In this document: positions 1-8,504 of the stretch, in pieces | Layout: each line of letters opens with the position of its first letter | Position numbering within the stretch: position 1 is the stretch's first letter | Source: Bacillota bacterium | GTDB lineage: Bacteria; Bacillota; Clostridia; Lachnospirales; Lachnospiraceae | NCBI GenBank assembly: GCA_023392535.1 | Contig: JAEVYY010000026.1 | Span: 62,001 to 126,000 of the forward strand | Direction of reading: 5' to 3' | DNA: 64,000 nt | Translations under genes and position numbers: made by a program | The notes under the pieces: generated by a model | Databases searched by the model: none | Told to the model about the DNA's origin: nothing | The model's input: the letters and a program-made list of their open reading frames with translations, nothing else

Positions 1-993
1 GAACTGGAAGAAAAAATAACTAACATAATGATGTCTATACCTCAGATCATTGATCCAAGTGTTCCTATAGGAAAAGATGATAGCGAAAATGTAGAAGTAC
101 AAAGATTTGGGGATCCAGTTGTACCTGATTTTGAAGTTCCTTATCATACTGAAATAATGGAAAAATTTAATGGTATTGATTTAGACGCAGCAAGAAAAGT
201 AGCAGGTAATGGTTTCTATTATTTAATGGGTGATATCGCAAGATTACATTCAGCGGTCATTTCTTATGCTAGAGATTTTATGATAAACAGAGGATTTACA
301 TATTGTGTTCCTCCATTTATGATAAGAAGTAATGTAGTAACAGGTGTTATGAGTTTTGCAGAGATGGATGCAATGATGTATAAGATTGAAGGAGAAGATT
401 TGTACCTTATAGGTACGAGTGAGCACTCTATGATTGGTAAATTTATTGATACAATCTTAACGGAAGATCAGTTGCCACAAACCTTGACCAGTTATTCTCC
501 TTGTTTTAGAAAAGAAAAAGGTGCACATGGATTGGAAGAACGTGGAGTATATCGAATTCATCAATTTGAAAAGCAAGAAATGATAGTTGTATGTAAACCA
601 GAAGAAAGTAAAGAGTGGTATGATAAATTATGGAAAAATACTGTTGACCTTTTCTGTTCTTTAGATATTCCAGTTAGAACTTTGGAATGTTGTTCTGGCG
701 ATTTGGCTGATTTAAAAGAGAAATCAGTTGATGTGGAAGCCTGGTCTCCAAGACAGAAGAAGTATTTTGAGGTAGGTAGTTGCTCCAATCTTGGTGATGC
801 ACAAGCACGTAGATTAAAAATCCGCGTTAACGATAAGAGTGGTAAATACTTTGCACATACATTAAATAACACAGTAGTAGCACCGCCAAGAATGTTAATC
901 GCATTTTTAGAAAATAATCTGCAGGCGGATGGCTCTGTTAAAATTCCTGAAGCTTTACAACCATATATGGGTGGGATGACAGAAATCAGATAA
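1..993 (+). CDS. serS: Seryl-tRNA synthetase, 5'-truncated by window edge
   Basis: This enzyme charges tRNA-Ser with serine in the cytoplasm. The reading frame is open from base 1, so the N-terminal part lies outside the window; 330 residues of the class II catalytic core are visible. Recognisable are the serine-binding TSE motif (IGTSEHSM), motif 2 (FRKEKG followed by RIHQFEKQEM) and motif 3 with the family's C-terminal signature (PPRMLIAFLENN, then ALQPYMGG). The first ATG at 28 is internal and is not the true start. The core diverges somewhat from the common bacterial form around residues 225-265, which may indicate the second SerRS type of some clostridia. The family call is very secure. 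Confidence 0.95.
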   Translation, partial: ELEEKITNIMMSIPQIIDPSVPIGKDDSENVEVQRFGDPVVPDFEVPYHTEIMEKFNGIDLDAARKVAGNGFYYLMGDIARLHSAVISYARDFMINRGFTYCVPPFMIRSNVVTGVMSFAEMDAMMYKIEGEDLYLIGTSEHSMIGKFIDTILTEDQLPQTLTSYSPCFRKEKGAHGLEERGVYRIHQFEKQEMIVVCKPEESKEWYDKLWKNTVDLFCSLDIPVRTLECCSGDLADLKEKSVDVEAWSPRQKKYFEVGSCSNLGDAQARRLKIRVNDKSGKYFAHTLNNTVVAPPRMLIAFLENNLQADGSVKIPEALQPYMGGMTEIR

Positions 994-1056
994 TAGATTA
1001 CGGATGTCGCCTAAAAGGTCTATTGCAAAAATAGCATCAAAAGAGAGGTGATTTCT

Positions 1057-1938
1057 TTGCACAAATATTTAAGATCCGTTGGATTTAGTAAAATCCAATC
1101 ACAAAAACAATTACAAGAATTAATTGCAGAAGTAATTCAATCTTCAACAGAAAAAATGTATACGGATTTTGGGAATGATATTATTTTTGCAGAATTTAAT
1201 AAGGATTTTGCAGAAAATATAGGTATAGGTGTACGTGGAGTTTTTGAAGAAGATAAATTTATATACAATTACTATTTTCCCTATTTTAAAGGCTGCGGTA
1301 TTACTTCCGAAGAGGATGTATCAATAGAACGTCATGCAGAAAAAGAATCTTATGCGGGTATTTGTGATGATATAAAAGTAGGTGTAACATTAATTTTTTA
1401 TTTACAGAATATTGTAGATTATATAAAAATTAAGAATGCTAATATGCTTCCTGCCAGGGGAACTACTTTAACACTATCGGGATTATCCTGCCAAGGTACT
1501 ATAATGATGCCTATTGTAAAGAATGAAAAAGAAAAACAAAAAATTAACAAAATTTCAAATAACAGAAATCATCTAATTGCAGCAGCAAGGAAAGGTGATG
1601 AAGAAGCTATAGAAAATCTTACTTTAGAGGATATGGATACTTATACAAGTATCTCAAAAAAGATTCAAAAGGAAGATGTATTTAGTTTGGTAGATACTTA
1701 TTTTATGCCGTATGGCGTAGAATGCGATCAGTATTCTGTGCTTGGAGAAATAAGAGAAGTTCGCTGTTTAAAAAATAAGTTAACAAAAGAAAAAATTTAT
1801 CACATGTCTATAAATTGTAATGAATTAAATTTTGATATCTGTATTAATAAAAATGACTTATTTGGAGAACCTGAAGTTGGCAGAAGATTTAAAGGTGTAT
1901 TGTGGATGCAAGGGTTCATTAATTTTCCCATAATATAA
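1057..1938 (+). CDS. DUF3881 family protein
   Basis: A 293-residue protein of unknown function that I recognise as DUF3881, a family found mainly in Lachnospiraceae. It has no signal peptide or membrane segment and should be cytoplasmic. The characteristic N-terminus is HKYLRSVGFSK. I chose the TTG at 1057 rather than the GTG at 1048 because GAGGTG at 1045-1050 lies six bases before the TTG; the GTG would overlap that ribosome binding site. It lies 63 bases after serS on the same strand and may be co-transcribed. No catalytic motif is evident. Confidence 0.8.
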   Translation: MHKYLRSVGFSKIQSQKQLQELIAEVIQSSTEKMYTDFGNDIIFAEFNKDFAENIGIGVRGVFEEDKFIYNYYFPYFKGCGITSEEDVSIERHAEKESYAGICDDIKVGVTLIFYLQNIVDYIKIKNANMLPARGTTLTLSGLSCQGTIMMPIVKNEKEKQKINKISNNRNHLIAAARKGDEEAIENLTLEDMDTYTSISKKIQKEDVFSLVDTYFMPYGVECDQYSVLGEIREVRCLKNKLTKEKIYHMSINCNELNFDICINKNDLFGEPEVGRRFKGVLWMQGFINFPII

Positions 1939-1957
1939 TAAAATCAAAATCTGTGTA

Positions 1958-1986
1958 TTGATTAATATGAGCATATGTCTTATAAT
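1958..1986 (+). promoter_or_regulatory. Sigma-A-type promoter of tRNA-Arg
   Basis: TTGATT at 1958-1963 and TATAAT at 1981-1986 are separated by exactly 17 bases. Transcription would start about 17 bases before the tRNA. It lies in the gap after the DUF3881 gene, so the tRNA has its own promoter. Confidence 0.8.
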
Positions 1987-2010
1987 AGTAAGGCATGTGC
2001 TTCAACTTTG

Positions 2011-2082
2011 GTTCCCATAGTTAAATGGATATAACAGACGCCTCCTAAGCATCAGTTGTGGGTTCGATTCCCGCTGGGAACA
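2011..2082 (+). tRNA. tRNA-Arg (anticodon CCT)
   Basis: A 72-base cloverleaf. The acceptor strand GTTCCCA pairs with TGGGAAC at 2075-2081, followed by discriminator A; no CCA is encoded. The T-loop is GGTTCGATTCC. The anticodon loop CTCCTAA gives CCT, reading AGG. The anticodon stem has one C-A mismatch. Confidence 0.93.
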
Positions 2083-2143
2083 TTTAATAATATCAGGATA
2101 GCTTGATAAATAACGATACTAAATAATTTTTTATAAATAAGTA

Positions 2144-2180
2144 AAGGTCTTGGAGGAATGATCCAAGACCTTGTTTATTT
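2144..2180 (+). terminator. Rho-independent terminator after tRNA-Arg
   Basis: A perfect 11-bp stem (2144-2154 with 2162-2172) and a 7-base loop are followed by a T-rich run GTTTATTTTAT. It also lies just beyond the stop codon of the small minus-strand gene at 2210-2389, so it may serve both. Confidence 0.85.
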
Positions 2181-2209
2181 TATCATAATATAATATAAGT
2201 GTACTTTTA

Positions 2210-2389
2210 CTAATTATCTATTTTTGAATCATTATCTTGATTGATGGGATAACCATTACCTTGTAAATCTGTTGTTTTACTATTTAAATGTTCATTCTTA
2301 TTCTTTCTTAGATCTTGATTTATGGTACCACTTTCATAAACACCTTTTGGAATCGTATTAATTTTATGATCATCTCTCGCCTTTTTCAT
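2210..2389 (-). CDS. Small hydrophilic protein, 59 aa, unknown
   Basis: A 59-residue reading frame beginning MKKARDDHKI and ending NDSKIDN. It has a near-perfect ribosome binding site (AAAAGGAGGT, 2394-2403 on the minus strand) 5 bases before the ATG, which is the main reason to believe it is real. The product is highly charged and polar, rich in Asn, Lys and Asp, with no hydrophobic segment or cysteine. I recognise no family. It stands alone between tRNA genes. A small cytoplasmic or spore-associated protein would fit, but that is a guess. Confidence 0.6.
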   Translation of the reverse strand: MKKARDDHKINTIPKGVYESGTINQDLRKNKNEHLNSKTTDLQGNGYPINQDNDSKIDN

Positions 2390-2534
2390 TATAGACCTCC
2401 TTTTCTTATATTGTTTACAATTTAGAAAAGTTTAAACGCCATATGTGAATCATAAAAAAATAAGCTCTGGAACAACTTAGAACTTAAAAATTAGAAGCTT
2501 GCATAAACCAAATAGGCTGAATGCTGATATTTAG

Positions 2535-2607
2535 TGGAGACAACTGGACTTGAACCAGCGACATCTTGCTTGTCGAGCAAGTGCTCTCCCGGCTGAGCTA
2601 TGCCTCC
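2535..2607 (-). tRNA. tRNA-Val (anticodon GAC), unusual C33
   Basis: A 73-base cloverleaf on the minus strand. The acceptor GGAGGCA pairs with TGTCTCC (one G-T pair), with discriminator A and no encoded CCA. The D-arm is GCTC/GAGC and the T-arm GCTGG/CCAGT. The anticodon stem CTTGC/GCAAG encloses the loop TCGACAA, giving anticodon GAC. Position 33, almost always T, is C here, and T32-A38 could pair to shrink the loop to five bases. The gene is otherwise intact. Confidence 0.85.
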
Positions 2608-2617
2608 TTTTCATGAA

Positions 2618-2646
2618 ATTATAGCATGATTGACCATGTTGTACAA
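2618..2646 (-). promoter_or_regulatory. Sigma-A-type promoter of tRNA-Val
   Basis: On the minus strand TTGTAC (2646-2641) and TATAAT (2623-2618) are separated by 17 bases. The -10 box ends 10 bases before the tRNA 5' end, so the leader would be very short. Confidence 0.75.
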
Positions 2647-2649
2647 GTT

Positions 2650-3025
2650 CACTTTTAAAATATAAATGAGAGAATGTGAAGAAATATCAAAGAAATGCAT
2701 AAGTTAATATAAATAGTAGGAAGGTGACGTTTTCTATGAATGAAGAAGAAGAGCTGCTCTATAGGATATTATTAGGTATGGCTGGTTAATAAATTGATTA
2801 GAGTTCATATATCTAAAACGATTACTAATTACTAATACTAATTTAACAATTGTTACAATAGAGTAAGAAATAGTATTACTAGAAAGTGCAAATACTAATA
2901 GAGAAAATACTCTCATCTAGGAGAGATAATGAAAGAAGTTGAAAGAAAGCTTGTAGCTACTGTGAAATCTGTGGTAATATAATGTAATAAAAAAGTCATA
3001 TGCAATAAAATACAAATATTGACAG
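2650..3025. other. Gene-poor stretch between tRNA genes
   Basis: No convincing gene. Two 17-codon frames with plausible ribosome binding sites occur (ATG at 2736, encoding MNEEEELLYRILLGMAG, and ATG at 2929, encoding MKEVERKLVATVKSVVI). They are too short to support without comparative data. The rest is AT-rich with no clear repeat. Confidence 0.4.
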
Positions 3026-3027
3026 AA

Positions 3028-3067
3028 ATAAAAAAAGCGAAGAAAACCGTAAAAACAAGGTTTCTTC
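3028..3067 (-). terminator. Rho-independent terminator after tRNA-Leu
   Basis: On the minus strand GAAGAAACC (3067-3059) pairs with GGTTTTCTTC (3048-3039), with one bulge, followed by GCTTTTTTTA. It lies 25 bases past the tRNA-Leu 3' end. Confidence 0.8.
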
Positions 3068-3091
3068 ACAAATTAGATTTAAGGAAACGAC

Positions 3092-3175
3092 TGCAGGAAA
3101 AGGGACTTGAACCCTCATGATATTGCTATCACACGGACCTGAACCGTGCGCGTCTGCCAATTCCGCCATTCCTGC
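3092..3175 (-). tRNA. tRNA-Leu (anticodon CAG)
   Basis: An 84-base class II tRNA with a long variable arm, on the minus strand. The acceptor is GCAGGAA/TTCCTGC with discriminator A. The anticodon stem GCACGG is followed by loop TTCAGGT, giving CAG. The T-arm is GAGGGTTCAAGTCCC. Confidence 0.95.
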
Positions 3176-3186
3176 GTACAAAGAGT

Positions 3187-3215
3187 ATTATATTAGTTTC
3201 TGAATCATCTGTCAA
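3187..3215 (-). promoter_or_regulatory. Consensus sigma-A promoter of tRNA-Leu
   Basis: On the minus strand a perfect TTGACA (3215-3210) and a perfect TATAAT (3192-3187) are exactly 17 bases apart. Confidence 0.9.
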
Positions 3216-3242
3216 TATTACTTGAAAGAAAAGAAGAAAAAA

Positions 3243-4193
3243 ATGGATTATATAGTACTGGATCTGGAATGGAATCAATCGAGTGAAGAACATGAGGAAG
3301 AAAAAAAGGTATTACCCTTTGAGGTAATTGAGATTGGTGCCGTAAAAATGAATCATGAAAAAAAGATGATTGGGCAGTTTAATAAATTAATAAAACCGCA
3401 AGTATATCTCCAAATGCATCCTATCACTAAAAAATTAATTAATCTACAAATGGAAGAATTACAACATGAAAGATATTTTGTGGATATCATGTCTGATTTT
3501 TTAGAATGGTGTGGAGAAGAGTATATTTTTTGCACTTGGGGGCCTTTGGATCTTATAGAACTGCAAAGGAATATGAAATATTATAATATGCCTCTATTAT
3601 CTGATGGTCCATTTCCCTTTTTAGATATACAAAAATTATTCAGTATTGAATATGAAGACAAAAAGTTACGTCGTACGTTGGAATTTGCAGTGGATTATCT
3701 AAATATTGAAAAAGATATTCCTTTTCACAGAGCATTTAGCGATGCGTATTATACGGCAAAGGTATTTTCTAAGATAGAAGATTCTAAGATAGAGAAAAAT
3801 ATTTCTTATGATTCTTTTACACCACCTAAAAATAAAAAATCTGAGATTAAAATTAATTTTGATCATTATGCAAAATATATTTCAAGAGAATTTAATGATA
3901 AGCAGGAAGCACTTGCAGATAAAGAAGTAAGCAGTACGAAATGTTACTTATGTCATAAAAACCTTCGTAAGAAAATTAGATGGTTTTCAACTAATGGGAA
4001 GCATTATTTAAGTGTTTCTTATTGTGATAAGCATGGTCCTATGAAAGCTAAAATACGATTAAAAAAATCTGAAAATAATAAAATCTATGTTGTTAAAACG
4101 TTGAAATTTATTAAATGGGATGATGTAATTATGATAAAAAACAAAAAAAGTAAGATGAAAGATTATAAGAAACAAAAAAAAGATGAGGAATAA
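3243..4193 (+). CDS. DnaQ-like (DEDDh) exonuclease with Cys-rich tail
   Basis: A 316-residue protein whose first 190 residues are a 3'-5' exonuclease domain of the DnaQ/KapD type. Visible are the first acidic pair in YIVLDLEWNQ, the exo II aspartate in TWGPLDLIELQ, and the exo III HRAFSDAYYT (catalytic His and Asp). It would trim RNA or single-stranded DNA in the cytoplasm. The last 120 residues are basic and include CYLCHKN, then SYCDKHG about 25 residues later, a possible zinc site. The ATG at 3243 is preferred over an upstream TTG at 3222, which lacks a ribosome binding site. The substrate is not predictable. Confidence 0.85.
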   Translation: MDYIVLDLEWNQSSEEHEEEKKVLPFEVIEIGAVKMNHEKKMIGQFNKLIKPQVYLQMHPITKKLINLQMEELQHERYFVDIMSDFLEWCGEEYIFCTWGPLDLIELQRNMKYYNMPLLSDGPFPFLDIQKLFSIEYEDKKLRRTLEFAVDYLNIEKDIPFHRAFSDAYYTAKVFSKIEDSKIEKNISYDSFTPPKNKKSEIKINFDHYAKYISREFNDKQEALADKEVSSTKCYLCHKNLRKKIRWFSTNGKHYLSVSYCDKHGPMKAKIRLKKSENNKIYVVKTLKFIKWDDVIMIKNKKSKMKDYKKQKKDEE

Positions 4194-4229
4194 CAAACAG
4201 GTCGGATTTCTATATTCCGACCTGTTTGT
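4193..4229. terminator. Intrinsic terminator-like stem between convergent genes
   Basis: A perfect 14-bp inverted repeat (4193-4206 with 4216-4229) and a 9-base loop, placed between the stop codons of the exonuclease gene and the opposing alpha-xylosidase gene. The following T-run is weak on both strands, so it may act as a bidirectional terminator or as an mRNA 3'-end stabiliser. Confidence 0.6.
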
Positions 4230-4260
4230 ATTGACATAAAATTGTAACTCCGCTTATTTC

Positions 4261-6603
4261 TTACAAAGAAACTATAATATTTGCATTACCAGAAGCTGTT
4301 AAAATACTATCTTTTTCTTCAAAGGATAGGGAAGCACCCTTAGAAGCAGTAGCAATTAAATTAACAAGACGTATTTTATATGCATTTTCAGCTTTTACAG
4401 TTATTGTAATCTTATCATCTTCTTTTAAGATATCAGCCATCAGTTTTTTATTAGCATCTAATCCATAGACAACAGTAGAGGCTGTGTTACCAACTTGCAA
4501 TTCATAAACTCTAAGTTCTACGCCATTTGCATAATCATAATCCGGCTTATCATTATTTGCACCAAGGGCAATGATAGAATTCTCTTTAACCATTAAAGGA
4601 ATATCTAAGTAATCACATTTTTCTGAAACCCATCTACCACCTTCCATGACTTCTCCAGTAAAGAAGTCGGTCCATGTTCCTGCAGGCAAATAATAATCTG
4701 CTATGGAATCCTCATTAAATACAGGAGCCACTAATAAATTGTCACCAAGCATATATTGCTTATCCAGATAGGCACAATTACGATCAGACGTATATTCAAG
4801 GATCATACTTCTCATAGTAGGAATACCTGATATAGAAGTTTCTATAGCTGTTTTATAGATATAAGGCATAAGACTTGCTTTTAATTTAGTAAAGAAGCGG
4901 ACAACATCTACAGCTTCTTCGTCATATGCCCATGGAACGCGGTAAGAGGTACTTCCATGCAGACGGCTATGGGAAGACAAGAGTCCAAAAGCTACCCAAC
5001 GTTTGTATACATCAGGTGTCGAAGTCTGTTCAAATCCACCGATATCATGAGCCCAAAAACCAAATCCTGACATTAGCAAAGAAAGTCCGCCTCGAAGGCT
5101 TTCTTCCATAGACTCATAATCGGACCAGCAATCACCACCCCAGTGAACAGGGAATTTCTGACCGCCTACCGTTGCAGAGCGGGCGAATAATACAGCCTGG
5201 CCTTTTCCACATTTTCTTTCCAATAATTCATAGACACATTTATTATAAAGATACGTATAATAATTGTGCATTTTTTTAGGATCCGATCCATCAAAGTAAA
5301 CAACATCTGTAGGAATTCTTTCTCCGAAATCCGTCTTAAAACTATCAACTCCCATATCCAATAAGACTTCTAGATTATCCTGGAACCATTTGCATGCGGC
5401 TGGATTTGTAAAGTCAACAAGAGCCATTCCAGGCTGCCACATATCCCATTGCCAGACATCTCCATTTTTACGCTTTACAAAGTATCCATTTTCTTTTCCT
5501 TCAATAAACATACGTGATTCCTGGCCGATGTAGGAGTTGATCCATACGCAGATATTGAGTCCCTTGTTCTTAATCCTTCTGATCATACCTTCCGGATCCG
5601 GGAAAACCCGATCATCCCATAAGAAATTCGACCAATGGAACTCCTTCATCCAGAAGCAGTCAAAGTGGAATACACGGAGAGGAATATCTCTGTCTAACAT
5701 ACCATCCACGAAGTTCATAACTGTTTTTTCATCATAATTCGTTGTAAAAGAAGTAGAGAGCCATAAACCAAAGGTCCAAGGGGCAGGGAGAGATGGCTTA
5801 CCCGTCAAGTCCGTATAATGTGTTAAGACATCTTTCATAGTAGGTCCATTGATTACAAAATAATCTAAGTAACCTCCTTCCACGCTAAACTCCGTTTTTG
5901 TAACAACTTCGGTTGCTACTTCAAAAGAAACTTCTTCCGGATGATTGACAAAGACTCCATATCCTTTGTTCGATAGATAGAAAGGAATATTCTTGTAAGA
6001 CTGTTCTGTACTTGTACCTCCATCTTGATTCCAAATATTAACCGTTTGTCCATTCTTAACAAAAGCGGTAAATCGTTCGCCCATACCATAAATCAACTCA
6101 TTTACTCCAAGACTTAATTGTTGTCGCATATAAGTATCATTGGTATCTCCATTGACATCATAAGCAAGACCTTTCCAGTTAGTCTTCATTAAGGCAAGAT
6201 CTTTCGGACCTGATTTTGTAATCAGTTCATCTCCTCTTTTATAAGTCATTGACCAGTCTGCTTTTGTTATTTCCAGAGAAAGAGTACCGCTTTTAATAAT
6301 GATACGATCTTGCAAATCGGTTACAGTAAGAGGAACAGTTTCTTTTCTTTGCAGTTCAAACTCCGGTAATTTTTTAAGAGTTCCCATATGATGATACGTC
6401 TGGACGCGAATTACGTCCTCCATAGGGGAAGTAATCTTAAGAGTAAGATTAATACCACCTAAAGTATCCCCTCTTGTTATTATGCGAGTGGTGGGTGCAC
6501 ATATGGTAACTTCTGTTTTGTTACAATCTGTATAATAGATTTGTTGTGGTGAAAAACATTCACAACCTTCTTTTTGTAGCCAGCAACCATTACTAAATTT
6601 CAT
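4261..6603 (-). CDS. yicI: Alpha-xylosidase, GH31 (YicI type)
   Basis: A 780-residue GH31 enzyme that removes alpha-xylosyl residues, for example from xyloglucan oligosaccharides. There is no signal peptide, so it acts on imported oligosaccharides. The catalytic nucleophile is in FKTDFGERIPTD (Asp425), the context that separates YicI alpha-xylosidases from alpha-glucosidases. The probable acid/base is Asp491 in GGDCWSDYES. The length matches the E. coli enzyme. The start has AAAGGAGT just upstream. It is transcribed divergently from an AraC regulator that is the obvious candidate controller. Alpha-glucosidase activity is the main alternative, but the motif argues against it. Confidence 0.93.
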   Translation of the reverse strand: MKFSNGCWLQKEGCECFSPQQIYYTDCNKTEVTICAPTTRIITRGDTLGGINLTLKITSPMEDVIRVQTYHHMGTLKKLPEFELQRKETVPLTVTDLQDRIIIKSGTLSLEITKADWSMTYKRGDELITKSGPKDLALMKTNWKGLAYDVNGDTNDTYMRQQLSLGVNELIYGMGERFTAFVKNGQTVNIWNQDGGTSTEQSYKNIPFYLSNKGYGVFVNHPEEVSFEVATEVVTKTEFSVEGGYLDYFVINGPTMKDVLTHYTDLTGKPSLPAPWTFGLWLSTSFTTNYDEKTVMNFVDGMLDRDIPLRVFHFDCFWMKEFHWSNFLWDDRVFPDPEGMIRRIKNKGLNICVWINSYIGQESRMFIEGKENGYFVKRKNGDVWQWDMWQPGMALVDFTNPAACKWFQDNLEVLLDMGVDSFKTDFGERIPTDVVYFDGSDPKKMHNYYTYLYNKCVYELLERKCGKGQAVLFARSATVGGQKFPVHWGGDCWSDYESMEESLRGGLSLLMSGFGFWAHDIGGFEQTSTPDVYKRWVAFGLLSSHSRLHGSTSYRVPWAYDEEAVDVVRFFTKLKASLMPYIYKTAIETSISGIPTMRSMILEYTSDRNCAYLDKQYMLGDNLLVAPVFNEDSIADYYLPAGTWTDFFTGEVMEGGRWVSEKCDYLDIPLMVKENSIIALGANNDKPDYDYANGVELRVYELQVGNTASTVVYGLDANKKLMADILKEDDKITITVKAENAYKIRLVNLIATASKGASLSFEEKDSILTASGNANIIVSL

Positions 6604-6655
6604 TTGAAACTCCTTTCTTTTAATTACATTGACGTATTTGTTTATATTAAATATA

Positions 6656-6683
6656 ATTATAGTACCATAATTATTTATTACAA
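6656..6683 (-). promoter_or_regulatory. Sigma-A-type promoter of the alpha-xylosidase gene
   Basis: On the minus strand TTGTAA (6683-6678) and TATAAT (6661-6656) are 16 bases apart, about 52 bases before the ATG. The rest of the 147-bp divergent region is AT-rich. No canonical CcpA cre site was seen. Confidence 0.6.
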
Positions 6684-6750
6684 GTTATGATATTCTCATG
6701 ATATATAACTATATTTGCACAAATAAAGTAAAGAGGTTTTTCAAGATAAG

Positions 6751-7659
6751 ATGAGTAAAGTAGAATATAAAGATAAAAAGTATCTGGAAAAAAGAAAGCA
6801 TGGAGATATTGGCTTTCCGATGAATGTCTATTGGAATGACTTTACCACATATGTAGCGGAAAGTATTCCATGGCATTGGCATGAAGAGATAGAATTTGCT
6901 GTCGTGACGCAGGGAATGGTAGAAGTTTTTACCGGAACTAACAACATATTATTAAAGCCAGGAGAAGGTATTTTTATAAATGCGGATACACTCCATCAAA
7001 TGAAACCAGTTGGAGAAATAAAGGCATATATGTTTACAATAGTAGCACATCCTTGTATCCTTGGTATAGAAAAAGGATTTTTATTAAGCTCAAGATATGT
7101 AATGCCTTTTATTACAAATGATAAAATAAAAGGTCAGGTATTCAGATCAGATATCGAATGGCAGAAGCAAGTATTGGATCACTTACAAGAAATGTTTACA
7201 TGTTATACACAGAAGGTATATGGCTATGAGTATAAAATCCATAACTTATTATGTGAAATCTGGTTTGCCATGGTGATAAATGTGTGGAGTTCTAAAAGGG
7301 AAGATTTTGTATATAAGGATCTGGATGAAAATCGTATCTATCAAGCCTTACAGTATATTCAATCACATTATATGGAAGCAATTACTTTGGAAGATATTTG
7401 TAGTCAATTAAATATCAGTAAAAGTGAATGTTGTCGATGCTTTAAAAGAAATTTAAGAATGACGCCTTTTGAATATCTCATGATACACAGAATATCAATA
7501 GCTGCTAAATTATTGGGAAAAACAAATCAAACGATCACAGAAATTGCTATTCATACAGGATTTAATAGTAATAGCTATTTTTGTAAGATATTCAAAAAAT
7601 ATATGAGTGCCAGTCCTATGGAATATAGAAAGACAAGAAAGGAAAATCATGATTTATAA
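6751..7659 (+). CDS. AraC-family regulator with cupin sensor
   Basis: A 302-residue cytoplasmic transcription regulator. Residues about 25-150 form a cupin-type sugar-sensing domain (HWHEEIEF, then a Gly-rich turn KPGEGIFINADTLHQ). The last 100 residues hold two helix-turn-helix motifs, ending TEIAIHTGFNSNSYFCKIFKK, trimmed here to its family core GFNSNSYFCKIFKK. It is divergent from the alpha-xylosidase gene and overlaps the downstream esterase by 11 bases. It probably activates one or both in response to a pentose or xyloside, but the ligand is unknown. Confidence 0.88.
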   Translation: MSKVEYKDKKYLEKRKHGDIGFPMNVYWNDFTTYVAESIPWHWHEEIEFAVVTQGMVEVFTGTNNILLKPGEGIFINADTLHQMKPVGEIKAYMFTIVAHPCILGIEKGFLLSSRYVMPFITNDKIKGQVFRSDIEWQKQVLDHLQEMFTCYTQKVYGYEYKIHNLLCEIWFAMVINVWSSKREDFVYKDLDENRIYQALQYIQSHYMEAITLEDICSQLNISKSECCRCFKRNLRMTPFEYLMIHRISIAAKLLGKTNQTITEIAIHTGFNSNSYFCKIFKKYMSASPMEYRKTRKENHDL

Positions 7660-8482
7660 GGAAATCGATATCAGAGTGGAAGGATCTTTACCGGATTCAA
7701 AGATGTACACGTATATCATTAGTTATTCGGAAGAAATGGATATTAAGAAAAGGCCATTAATCCTAATATGTCCAGGAGGAGGATACTTTAGAACAAGTGA
7801 CAGGGAGGCGGAAGCATTTGCAATACAGTTCATGGCTATGGGATATCATGCTGCAGTGCTTCGTTATTCTACTGCGCCTGCAGTTTATCCAACGGCATTG
7901 CTCGAAGTCGGCAGGAGTATTTCATATCTGAAGTCAAAAGCTGAAGAATGGCATATTGATGAGAACCAGATATTCGTGCAAGGATGTTCTGCGGGTGGTC
8001 ATCTAGCGGCAAGTTTTGGAATGTTCTGGCATAAAGAATTGTTATCTCAGAAATTACAGGTTTCATTAGAAGATTTACGACCAGCGGGCATGATATTGAA
8101 TTATCCGGTTATTACATCTGGAGAATATGCACACATAGAATCTTTTAGGAATCTCTTGGGAGATAATTTTTCGGATAAAAAATTACTGGAGCAAATGTCA
8201 TTAGAAAAGCAAGTAAATGAACATACACCGAAGACTTTTCTCTGGCATACTTTTACCGATGAAATGGTACCTGTGGAAAATTCGTTATTGCTGGTAATGG
8301 CACTAAAAAATTGGAATATAGAAACGGAGTTTCATTTATATCCGGCTGGAAGGCATGGCCTGGCACTGGCAACAAGAGAAACAGCAGACACGAGTGGATT
8401 TGGAGAGGAACTTCAATGTGCAAGCTGGATTTCGTTAGTGAAGATATGGCTTGAAGCAGTGACAACAACTGAATCATATTAA
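7649..8482 (+). CDS. Alpha/beta-hydrolase, probable carbohydrate esterase
   Basis: A 277-residue cytoplasmic alpha/beta-hydrolase of the BD-FAE/acetylesterase type. The oxyanion-hole loop is CPGGGYFRTSD. The nucleophile elbow is GCSAGGH. A probable acid Asp lies in HTFTDEMVPVENS and the catalytic His in AGRHGLAL. It probably removes acetyl or similar esters from imported hemicellulose oligosaccharides, consistent with the neighbouring alpha-xylosidase. The ATG at 7649 follows AAAGGAAAA and overlaps the end of the AraC gene, so the two are translationally coupled. The exact substrate cannot be told. Confidence 0.82.
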   Translation: MIYKEIDIRVEGSLPDSKMYTYIISYSEEMDIKKRPLILICPGGGYFRTSDREAEAFAIQFMAMGYHAAVLRYSTAPAVYPTALLEVGRSISYLKSKAEEWHIDENQIFVQGCSAGGHLAASFGMFWHKELLSQKLQVSLEDLRPAGMILNYPVITSGEYAHIESFRNLLGDNFSDKKLLEQMSLEKQVNEHTPKTFLWHTFTDEMVPVENSLLLVMALKNWNIETEFHLYPAGRHGLALATRETADTSGFGEELQCASWISLVKIWLEAVTTTESY

Positions 8483-8504
8483 GATTTGGACTGGGAGAAA
8501 AAAT

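Noticed and set aside
2535..2607. tRNA-Asp reading for the minus-strand tRNA
   Set aside because: The seven-base loop TCGACAA puts GAC, not GTC, at positions 34-36; reading it as Asp would use the wrong strand.
2736..2979. Two 17-codon frames with ribosome binding sites
   Set aside because: Too short, no recognisable family, and not linked to any neighbour; recorded only as part of the gene-poor stretch.
2996..3181. A 61-residue minus-strand frame covering tRNA-Leu
   Set aside because: It is a read-through of the tRNA gene, a common false call, with no independent support.
6604..6750. A CcpA cre operator between the alpha-xylosidase and AraC genes
   Set aside because: No match to the TGWNANCGNTNWCA pattern was found in the divergent region.
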